Shown here piece by piece: positions 55,027 to 64,000 of a stretch of 64,000 nucleotides of DNA. Position 1 is the first letter of the stretch. The number at the start of each line of letters is the position of its first letter. Source of the DNA: Gordius sp. MW1 (Eukaryota > Nematomorpha > Gordioida > Gordea > Gordiidae); the NCBI GenBank assembly GCA_964036665.1, contig OZ038531.1:15810168-15874167 (forward strand). Reading direction: 5' to 3'. The notes under the pieces are model-generated. The model made no database searches. It was not told where the DNA came from and saw only the letters and a program-made list of their open reading frames with translations. The position numbers and the translations under genes were made by a program.

Positions 55027-55680
55027 ATGCAAATAGATAGGGAGGGTAACGGACGGACAGACAACGGACAACGGACAACCAAAAACGAGCCCTTAAATTG
55101 CATAGCAATTAATATTGACACAATACCTAACTCTAATATATTCCCAGCGACCCCTAATAATGTTTATAACAGTGATGAGCCTCTGGATTCAACATGGAGT
55201 AAAGTCCTTTTGGCACATGGCTTCACCCCCACAATTTCAAGAATTCCAAGCAATTTTTAATAAACTTGCTAAATACTATCATAAGTGATCCACACAACAT
55301 TGTTGCATGGGAAAAATTAATCAAATTCTCTTATCACATTTTGGCCCCACCCAAATCTAAGGAAACAAACCTATCACAAAAAATTAAAAATGAAATTTTG
55401 AATTTTGACATTAATAATACACTTGCAGATTATACACATGATAAAGGAAAATTAACATCTTCAACTTCAAAACAAACAGAAACTAGGATATCCAGAAAAA
55501 TATACTCATGAATATAAAAGGAGCCATGAGACTTTTAGAGGAGAACAATCCAATTGTAACCCCTAGTCAGGAATCATATGAACACCTCCTTGCCAAACAC
55601 CCAAATAGAGATGTTAAAATGCTTATATGCTACATGCTCAACCTTGGTAATAGGCATTTATCTCCTACCATTCCCATCTA
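55027..55680 (+). pseudogene. REL LINE ORF, N-terminal region
   Basis: Frames at 55027-55260, 55266-55511 and 55500-55680 follow one another with shifts. The third reads GAMRLLEENNPIVTPSQESY then HLLAKHPN, the segment that precedes the RT in this element family. The last codons before the stop at 55679 lie inside the foldback arm. Confidence 0.65.
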
Positions 55681-57082
55681 GCATAACGATCAGATGCTGC
55701 TTAACCCGGTTATTAGCACGACGATTAAAGCTGCTGATGGCTGCTGGTTGAGTAAGATATAAACTAGCTGGGCATCGAGCAAAGTTGCTTGATATAAACC
55801 GTGGTATCGAGCATGGTTGTTGGAAACTAGACATGGTTTTCAGAAGATTTTATTATAGCTTACTAGCAGAGCAGGCAATTGGTATATAATGCTAATACAA
55901 ACAAAATGTTCATATTTATACATAATTGCTTATCTATATTATTTGAATTTTGAATAATAGATCAATACATTGAGATGTTATGATATTATATAAAATAAAA
56001 TTAAAAATATTTATTTTGGGGTTTTACCTTAATGTCATTTGTCATAATTGCCATTTGTAGAGCTTAAGAAAAAACGAAAATTGGTAGGTTCGGGTGTCAT
56101 AATGTTAGCACAAATTAAAAAAATAGTTTTGCGGTTTTACTTTGGTGACAATTGTCATAATTGTCATTTTTAGAGCTAAAGAAAAAATTCAAACAAAAAT
56201 TGGTAGGTTATGGTGTCATAAAATAATTAAAAATTGAAAAAATTGTTTTGCGGTTTTACCTTGGTGACAATTGTCATAATTGTCATTTTTAGTTAAAAAT
56301 GACAATTATGACAATTGTCACAGGTAAAGCGCAAAACAGCTTTTATAATTTGTACTAACATTATGACACCCTAACCTACCAATTTTTGTTTGAATTTTTT
56401 CTTTAGCTCTAAAAATGACAATTATGACAATTGTCACCTAAGTAAAACCGCAAAACTATTTTTTTAATTGTGCTATCATTATGACACCCTAACCTACCAA
56501 TTTTCGTTCGAATTTTTTCTTTAGCTTTAAAAATGACAATTATGACAATTGTCACTTAAGTAAAACCGCAAAACTATTTTTTTTAATTTGTGCTATCATT
56601 ATGACACCCTAACCTACCAATTTTCGTTCGAAATTTTTCTTAAGCTCTAAAAATGGCAATTATGACAAATGACATTAAGGTAAAACCGCAAAATAAATAT
56701 TTATAATTTTATTTTATATAATATCATAACATCTCAATGTATTGATCTATTATTCAAAATTCAAATAATATAGATAAGCAATTATGTATAAATATGAAAA
56801 TTTTGTTTGTATTAGCATTATATGCCAATTGCTTGCTCTGTAAGCTATAATAAAATCTTCTGAAAACCATCTCTAGTTTCAAACAACCATGCTCGATACC
56901 ACGGTTTATATCAAGCAACTCTGCTCGATGCCCAGCTAGTTTATATCTTACTCAACCAGCAGCCATCAGCAGCTTTAATCTGTCGTGCTAGTAAGCGGGT
57001 TATTAAGCAGCATCTGCTCGTTATGCTAGATGGGAATGGTAGGAGATAAGTGCCTATTACCAGGGTTGAGCAGTATACAAGC
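55620..57082. mobile_element. Long palindromic foldback element inserted in the REL LINE ORF
   Basis: The left arm (from about 55620) and right arm (to about 57082) are inverted copies of each other around a centre at about 56291 (GTCATTTTTAG / TTAAAAATGAC). Inside, a unit of about 117 bp with GACAATTGTCATAATTGTCA and CGGTTTTAC is repeated three times in the left arm and four times in the right. The outer part (TGCTCAACC...GGTAATAGGCA...) is also inverted and reads into the LINE ORF. No transposase. Long tandem-containing inverted arms resemble Foldback/Galileo-type elements. Confidence 0.88.
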
Positions 57083-57094
57083 ACAACCATTTCG

Positions 57095-58000
57095 AGCATT
57101 ATAACATCTCTACACCCAAAACATTTGTCTCAGTATTGCTTCCCCCTTATGCCATCCAACTTAACCCTAGAATCCTCAGAAATTAGTGAAGCTATCCATT
57201 CCTTTCCAATTGACTCTGCTGCAGGTTTGGATGGTATCAAACCAATTTACCTTCAAGATCTTATTAAAATTGAAAATATCAATTCTTCAATTCTGCTCGT
57301 TGCACTAACTAAATTTTTCAATTTAATTATTAATGGCAACATTCCTCAAGAAGTGCGACCAATAATTTTCGGGGCCAAGTTACTTGCTATTCAAAAACAG
57401 AACAAAACTTTAAGACCGATCGCCATCGGCGGAGTTTTTCGAAGAATCATATCTAAAGTTATATGCAAATCAATCAAGCATAATTTATCCCCATCTCTAA
57501 TGCCTCATCAGTTAGGATTCTGTTAAAGGGGGATGTGAAATAGCTATGTACGCTGCTAGATTGACCCTTGAAAATCTACCACCCAGCGAGTCTTTCATAA
57601 AATTAGACTTTCAAAATGCCTTCAACAACTTAAATCGAAATTCTTTTTTTAGTACTTTCATCGATGCTTTTCCTCAATATGCCAACTATATTCTTTTAAG
57701 TTATGGCGCCCCGTCTATTTTAAAATTTGGACAATTTTTTATTGATTCAGCTGAGGGGATTCAACAGGGGGACCCCCTTGGCCCCACCTTATTTTGTATG
57801 GCCATCAAACCATTAATAGACGAAATCAACGACAAATGCAAATTGAGGTTAAACGTATGGTATACGTATGGTATCTCGACGATGCCACCCTATCAGGCAC
57901 CACGGAAGAGCTAATCAAAGCTCTTAACATCATTAATGAATACTACATAAAACTTAACCTACAACGCGACAAAATGCGAAATTTATTCTGACGGCACAAG
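57095..58000 (+). pseudogene. REL LINE reverse transcriptase
   Basis: RT motifs are in order: SAAGLDGIKPIYLQDL, LRPIAIGGVFRRIISKV, HQLGFC then VKGGCEIAMYAARL, FIKLDFQNAFNNLNRNSF, GIQQGDPLGPTLFCMAI, and WYLDDATLSG. An extra base near 57526 shifts the frame after LGFC. A duplicated 11 bp (57854-57864 / 57865-57875) shifts it just before the catalytic YLDD. Without these it would be one frame. Confidence 0.88.
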
Positions 58001-59246
58001 TGACATCCACCCATCCTTCTTTTCTTTTTTACAAGGTTCTCCAATAGGCGGTCCAGAATGCTTAAGAAGATATCTCGTCAATAACCTTAAGAATTTAAAA
58101 TGTAAAAATGAAATTTTTAAGCTTATGCCCGCCCATCGCGCATTTTATATATTAAAAAACTACTTTAATATTGCCAAAATATTATTTTGCTTCCGATCCA
58201 CAAGCGCATTTTTGCACACACATAGCTTACATAATTTCGAAACCCACATAAAATCTGTCATCAAATCAACCCTCAACTTATCATTCGATACAAATGGCTA
58301 CAAGCCACATTACTAACAAAATCTGGGGGCCTGGGAATTCGTTCACCAAGCTCCTTATCATTGGCCTCATGTATATCCTCCCACTTATCCTTAAAATCTA
58401 TCGTCGCTAAATTAATCTCATACTCCCTCGATGAAACATTTATACAGGCCCTATCCCTTTGGAATTTAAATGTCCTACCAGAAACCTCACCACCACAAAC
58501 ACCAAATTGGTTTCGCGCTCCGTTGCTTATCTCCTTTCGAGCTGCGATCTTAGATCTTTGGTGTTTGATAAATCTTGACATGAATGACTAGAGGTGTATT
58601 CTAGCAAGCTCTCAAATATGATGTTAGAGGATTGCTAGCTATCCTACAATATAGCACTACGCCTTGGAATAAAATACACCAAGGCATATGCCTGTAAAAA
58701 TTGCAACCTGCCGGTTGATGAAGAAGCACGCCACCCGTTACACTGCAGACTTAATAAATTTAGACACCTGCGACACTCTAAAATCAATTCGATTATCCAG
58801 TCAGCCCTTAAAAAGGCCAAAATTCCATCCATACTTGAACCTTCAGATCCTTCCCTTGAAGGTCGAATGCGCCCTGACGGTTCGACACTAGTCCCATGGG
58901 AAAATGGTCTCCTTTTAAAATGGGATTTTACATGCATAGACCTATTTGCCCCTCTAATCTTAATTATGACCCCATGGCCTTCGCTGAAGAACGCAAGGTC
59001 CAAAAATACAAGGCCCTCTTGGACTCTAGTATTTTTATCCCAATAGCTTCCTCCTGTTCAGGATCCTATGGAAAAATGGCGTTGGCTTTATTCAAAGAAA
59101 TAGGCAGGCGAACCCCTCCCTCTGAATATTCCCCCGCATTTTTATTGAAACAATCAATAGCTATCTTAATTGCAAAATTTAATTTCAAATCCTTTTTGGA
59201 TTCCTGGCCTCTTCTAAAAGAGGAAGATGAAGACTTACTAATATAA
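58000..59246 (+). pseudogene. REL LINE connector and endonuclease domain
   Basis: SFLQGSPIGGPECLRRYL (about 58020) is the usual segment after this RT. The Cys/His motif CKNCNLP...ARHPLHC (about 58691-58742) is followed by RMRPDGSTLVPW and LLLKWDFTCID (about 58865-58945), giving P-D with a second Asp 14 residues later, as in restriction-like endonucleases of LINEs. The end FAEERKVQKYKAL and GKMALALFKEIGRR runs to a stop at 59246. Broken by at least three shifts or stops. Confidence 0.75.
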
Positions 59247-59260
59247 TGTTTTTTTTAAAT

Positions 59261-60550
59261 ATCATTATTATATAATTGTACCATTTAATATTATGTTTAG
59301 ATATATATCAATAAACTAATATATTATTTAAAAAAAAATTTACAACTTGCCGTTACTTTTCATACATTTGTTATGAACTAGGTTTTAAGTCTTCTTCATT
59401 TTTAGCTTTCACAAATGTCAATCTTGTTTCTTATTTCCTTTTGCATGACCATATTTTGTAGAAAGTTTTTTTAAATTTCACTTGGCGTTGCGAGTCTTTA
59501 TTTCACGAGGTTTCCTTATATTTCTGTAAGCTCATTTACTGTATACCTGAACACATCTGGCTACCGATCGTATGGTCTTGATCATGCCATTGCCCTTTTG
59601 TTGATCGCCTATTATATCATTACCTAGTCGCTGCAAGCGGCATTTCTGTTTGGTTGTCTAAATCTCATTTGCCCGTTTATTCTCTTTGGATTTTGCCTAG
59701 AAGATCACACAGTCCATCACAATCTCTGCAACAGCCTCATCGGTCTCTTATACTTTTTTGATATTAGGAGGTGATCAATTCGCGAAGAAGTATTTAAACT
59801 TTTGTGGGCTATTTGGGGATTAAATTCTTCTACGCACTGTTTGTGATCGCCTTCATCTTTACTAGTCCTATATTTATCCCCACAAATACTCTCATGCTTT
59901 GGCAATATGACCATTCATATTCGCCCTAAAACTCTTCCAGGAAATTATATTTTTATTATCTTTACAATTTGTGGAGCATAACGCAACACAAATCATTTGC
60001 CCTGTGTCTCAAAATCACGAGTCGGTCACTTCTATTTTGGGTCGCAAAGAAAGTACTTACGCTCAGTTTTTATGCGTTAAGACCATTTAATTAAAGTTTG
60101 TGGCCGCCTCCTATCATCCATGCTTTTAATTCTTCCCATCTTAACTATTCAATAAATCCTATATGGGCCTCGTTTGCCGCGGGTGTCGTGTCAGTAACTT
60201 GTACAGAAAGCGTTATTTGATATAAAGCCCAACTCAAGTTGCTTTTTCAAAATCAAGGTCGAATCAAGTTTAAGAGATAAGAATTTAAATTTTTAACCAC
60301 TTTGTTATTTGTAATCTAAAATTAAGAGAGTTCAGATCACATATGTTACAATTACCACGCAAAATCTTAATTTGCACAGTAAAAAGATGTTTAAATTAGT
60401 TTTAACCTTGGAGTTCGATTGTAAAACACTCGACGCAAAAAACAATCACCATGTTCAACATTTCACATACGCGCATACTGAAACATACATAAACGAACGC
60501 GTACGAACATACAATCAAAAGTATTTAACACAAAAAAAAATCAATAATAA
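59261..60550. other. Region between the REL LINE and MRPS2
   Basis: Mostly unrecognised. On the minus strand near 59740-59790 the codons read RIDHLLISKKYKRP, like the end of a LINE endonuclease, with flanking frames broken, so an old LINE scrap is likely (about 59440-60060). This also contains the 3' flank of MRPS2. Confidence 0.35.
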
Positions 60551-62833
60551 TCAATTCGAGTCTCTTTGGGCGCGATATTTCTGTGCTTTTTTTATAGCCT
60601 CCCCGAAACATTTCAGGTAGAGGTCTATGCTCGCTTTGGAATCGTCATTGCCGGGTACGGGATAGGTAACGTTGGTAGGATCAGAATCGGTATCTACGAT
60701 TGCTACGGTGGGCATATTAAGCTTGGCCGCGTCCCGAATAGCCCGGTGCTGAGCGAATTGCGTATTTTGAGCTCCTAAAAAGACGCAAAGATCGGGAAGC
60801 CTGGGATTAAAACGGAGCGGAGATGCGTTTATAGAACCAGGCGATGGAGCAACTTCTTGGCCCGGCAACTGGAAATTGAATTGACTTTCGGCGTTGGTGA
60901 AAACGCCTCCCGACCAAAACCGGCAATGGGAGTAAGCTCCGTGCTGGGCAGCGAATCGTTCAACGGCGTGGATGTGTTGGTAATTGCGACACAGGAATAG
61001 TATTACGCCTGCGGTACAAAAATGATCGGTATATGATTTTAAAATTTTTTTATTGAAAGGAGTTATTTTATATCTAATCATGTTGTGGCTTAGAAGTTTT
61101 AAAGGGGGTAACTCTGCTATCTGTATATTGATGATCATGGGCGTAGCCAGGGGAGGGGGGCAGGGAGGGGTGGGCCCCCTCTAAATCCAAAATTTGTTGA
61201 AATTTATTAAAATTATGGCTAAAATTTCAAAAGGTGATCATTTTGCCCTTCCCCAAATCATTATTGCCTCACTCTAATTCAAATGCTGGCTACGCCTATG
61301 TTGATGATTAATTTTTTTTGCAATAACTTTAAAAAATGAGGATGGTTAAATTTAAGTTGAGGATTATGATATTATATACATATAAAAATTGTAATGGTTT
61401 AGATATAATATTTCAAGATTAAAAGCGCAAAATATTGTGGCAAGCGCTCATTGAAATTAAAGTTCAATGAATGCAGTTGAAAAATAAAGCATTTTAATAT
61501 TAGTGAAAATCTTGTAAAATGAAGGTGCTTGTAACTTTTAAAGTATACTAAAACTGCTTAATAGTTAAATAAAATTATTAAAAACTATATGAAAACAAAA
61601 CATAATAAATTTAATTATGTATATATAATAAATTCAAATATTTTGCTTAAGACAATGATTTAGTTGATTGTAAAACTCTTTAGGGAAATTGTGTGGGACC
61701 CAATGAAGCATCTAATTAAGCAGTCAACACCTATATATATTCAAAAGGGTGCTCATTTGGCTAAAACTTTGTTTACACTTTATATTGCTAAAAAATGATG
61801 ATCCTTAAAATTACAAGACATATAAAGCTTAAAATAAAAAAATTGATGTATAATAAGATTTATTGTTCTAAATTGCACTCAGTTCCCAGCAAATTAGAAT
61901 AAGTTAAGATATTTATACTTTAATGGAGCATTTTCTATAAAAAGATCTTATTTTCACAAGTATTTGTTAAAATTTATTTAAATTCTTCCTATTTTAAATT
62001 TAATAATGTAATTTTAATATGTAAATATCATTTACAATTAAATTATTTATAAAATCCTCATAAATATGCTGATCAATTTAAAAATTCAAATATTTCTATA
62101 ACAAATATAGCTCTTTAAATAATTGTTACAAATAATAAATTATACATTAAACCTATAACCTTAATTAATTGTAGTTCATTTTTTATAACAAAATCGTATA
62201 TATAATTATTAATGCTTATATTTAATGACAATTTTTACCTAATTATTGCTAGAAAAAGTATTATCTAGTAAAAGAGTTTATAATAAGAAACCAAAAAGAT
62301 TATATATTTATATAAAAATAGGTCTAATAAATTATTCCGGCTAAAAATTAAGCCAGGAATAATTCAATATTACATATACAAAAAAATTATTTACTTTTAC
62401 AATTTGTGTCAATAAAATAATGATAATACTTTTGTTTTAATAGTTATTACATCATACCTTTTTGGTAGGCAATATGTGCTATAATATTTAAAGCATCATG
62501 AAGAAGAGTCAAAGTTAGATCCAAATCTATAATTAAGTGACCCAAACGATTTCCATATATGTAGGGCTTCATTTTTTCATTCAATGTTCCAATTTTATGT
62601 CCAAAATGGACCCTGTTATCAAACAAATCCTTAAGCTTAACAATATTTTTGACATCAAAATAATCATCGTGTTCAAGAGGATTTAATTTTAAACGACTTT
62701 CATTGTAGCCAAGATTGAGGTTTGGAAGAGAAGATAGTCTTTTGTAGTGTGATTTTAAGTTAAAACATAATATTTTAGAAAAGGGTGTTTGAATAAACAT
62801 GTGAGCGAATGAATGAAATAATGTTTTGCCCAT
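60551..62833 (-). CDS. MRPS2: Mitochondrial ribosomal protein S2 (uS2m), 2 exons
   Basis: Exon 1 is 62833-62458 and exon 2 is 61008-60551, joined by a GT-AG intron (donor GTATGA, acceptor CCGCAG) in phase 1 through the Gly codon of QKG. The 834 nt give 277 residues plus stop. Exon 1 holds PLEHDDYFDVKNIV, LFDNRVHFGHKIG and PYIYGNRLGHLIIDLD; exon 2 holds VILFLCRNYQH, RLPDLCVFLGA, AVRDAAKLN-like AIRDAAKLNMPTVAIVDT and TYPVPGNDDS, all hallmarks of uS2m. The protein belongs to the small subunit of the mitoribosome. A basic, Ser/Phe-rich N-terminus (MGKTLFHSFAHMF...) suits mitochondrial import. The intron is 1449 bp and contains a hAT MITE (61136-61300). Confidence 0.95.
61136..61300. mobile_element. 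CGTAGCC-family hAT MITE in the MRPS2 intron
   Basis: Ends CATGGGCGTAGCCAGG and GCTGGCTACGCCTATG, flanked by perfect TTGATGAT (61128-61135, 61301-61308). Confidence 0.9.
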
Positions 62834-63660
62834 AACTTTTCATTAACTTTTCTAGCATATACTATTTTCAAATTAAGTTACTACTTGGTCGTCTGACTCT
62901 TAGTTGTTATAGTGCATATACTTACTTATATTACAGAGCTTAATTCTTTTTGTTAGTATAGGAATAGAATAGGCGCGTAGACAGGAGTGCCCAAAGGGGG
63001 GGGGGGGGGGGGTTCAAAATTTTTTTAATAAAAGATACTATGAAACAAATATTTATTAAGATTATATACACTAGTTGCAAAGGCAGGACTACCCAAGGGG
63101 GGGGGGCTAAATTTTGTGTCAAAAAATTTTGATTAAGCATTAAATAATTATAAATAATCTACGATAGGTTTTTGGTAAAGAATGTATTGATAATATCTTT
63201 AGGGACAGAAATTGCAAAGCGCCCCTACCAATTTTTCTGTTTAGGCTAATTAGGGGCATTGTTCTAACTATAGATATAGGGCCTCTTAGGCTTAATTTGC
63301 CCATCAGTACCAAAAATTTTCCCACCCTGTGATTGTCAAAATGAAATAAAAAGCCTGAGTACGCCCAGCAAAATTTTTCAAAGCACAAGGCCAGCCTACA
63401 CACTTTCCAAAAAAAGCTTATATATTCTGCGGATTTTTAAACATTTTTTAATACTATATCAATCATTTATATATACGTTGAAAATGTATAATATTAATCA
63501 TGTTAAAAAATCATCTCATACAGGCTTTTGTTTCTTCCAACAAGCAACGCGCTGTTGAATTATCTTTAGTAGCACTTGAAGCTGCATAAAACCATTTATG
63601 ATAATTGAAACTCAATGCAAAGTTAATTTTATACAATTACTAGCTGTACCCGGCCAAACG
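62834..63660. other. Upstream side of MRPS2 with G-run repeats
   Basis: Two similar G-run pieces (GGAGTGCCCAAAGGGGG near 62985; GGACTACCCAAGGGGGG near 63087) look like old MITE ends of a related G-rich family; CGTAGACAGG (62975) and CTGAGTACGCCCAGC (about 63354) may be the outer ends of one copy. The rest is unrecognised. Confidence 0.4.
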
Positions 63661-63689
63661 TTGCTTAGACTTAATCCCCAATTAGCTAA

Positions 63690-64000
63690 ATAACAACGTA
63701 GAAACAATTTTTAGCGTTTATAATACGATGATGGTAGAATAATAGAGTTATCACATTAGGCTGTGTCGGCGTTGTTCGCAATAGCATCTCGTAAGTGAAT
63801 GTATTCTTCCGCACGCAGTTCCTGTTGATTGTGCTCAAACGATGTAAAGTTATTATCTGGGATGAATGTACTATGGCACACAAACATTTCTTGAGGCATT
63901 AGACATGACAGCTAGCAAAGCTCCGACATCGTAGTATGACCTTGTCTTGACCGCGTCTAATGATCAAACGATATGCATAAAAATCCTTCGAGCTAACCTT
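63690..64000 (-). pseudogene. Helitron Rep/helicase N-terminal region, fragment
   Basis: On the minus strand the window edge begins FYAYRLIIRRGQDKVILRCR, then after a stop STFIPDNNFTSFEHNQQEL and RAEEYIHLRDAIAN, then IILPSSY after another stop. These are phrases of the Helitron-like N-terminal domain of rolling-circle transposases. The frame has at least two stops or shifts and is cut by the edge. The stretch ends near 63640 at CTAGCTGTACCCGGCC, where unrelated sequence begins. Confidence 0.75.

Larger units (their letters stand above)
55020..59260 (+). mobile_element. Non-LTR retrotransposon with restriction-like endonuclease (REL LINE)
   Basis: Plus-strand pieces of one long ORF: N-terminal region 55027-55660 (ending GAMRLLEENN and HLLAKHPN), RT 57095-58000, connector, Cys/His motif near 58695, PD...D endonuclease motif near 58868, and C-terminal tail to 59246. 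No apurinic endonuclease is present. RT followed by CCHC and a PD-(D/E)xK-like domain is the layout of REL LINEs (the R2/R4 type in a broad sense); the exact clade is not claimed. A foldback of about 1.4 kb interrupts the ORF and several shifts break the rest. Confidence 0.8.

Noticed and set aside
60372..60778. Plus-strand frames overlapping MRPS2 exon 2
   Set aside because: Antisense shadows of the MRPS2 coding exon or its 3' flank.

Overview
The window is invertebrate animal nuclear DNA: AT-rich, with low gene density, GT-AG introns and a very heavy load of transposable elements. Two single-copy host genes are recognisable. One is a 22-exon CEP135 (centriolar coiled-coil protein) gene on the + strand, 21643-48001. 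Its reading phase closes at every junction and it predicts 1261 residues. The other is a 2-exon MRPS2 (mitochondrial ribosomal protein uS2m) gene on the - strand, 62833-60551, predicting 277 residues. No prokaryotic feature is present. The species cannot be named from the sequence. The element mix (plant-like RTE LINE, Ty3/gypsy, Penelope, hAT, Helitron) fits arthropods or other invertebrates.

Layout. 1-1521: edge of a minus-strand gypsy-type element with a MITE inside it. 2386-7910: a roughly 100-bp tandem array, interrupted by a solo LTR (2825-7860), itself interrupted by a full-length APE-type LINE (2937-7493). 8050-14544: a complete but decayed Ty3/gypsy element (same LTR family) with a 4-bp target duplication, carrying a hAT MITE and a Penelope fragment. 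14600-20270: integrase scrap, (TTC)92 microsatellite, RTE LINE copy 1 and a second gypsy remnant. 21643-48001: CEP135. Its 13.3-kb intron 7 is a nest: an RTE copy is split by a hAT-like DNA transposon, which is split by an 8.1-kb gypsy element with a 5-bp target duplication, whose 3' LTR is split by a hAT derivative that keeps a BED zinc finger. 48-53 kb: LINE scraps and short hAT MITEs. 53265-55005: composite satellite. 55020-59250: LINE with a restriction-like endonuclease, interrupted by a 1.4-kb palindromic foldback. 60551-62833: MRPS2. 63690-64000: Helitron scrap.

The two host genes are functionally unrelated (centriole assembly; mitochondrial translation). In both, the 5' exons are markedly more AT-rich in codon use than the 3' exons, and the first six CEP135 exons are separated mostly by ultrashort introns (about 28-42 nt). 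Boundaries, target duplications and exon phases were read by eye from the sequence. Family names come from recognised motifs, not from a database search.
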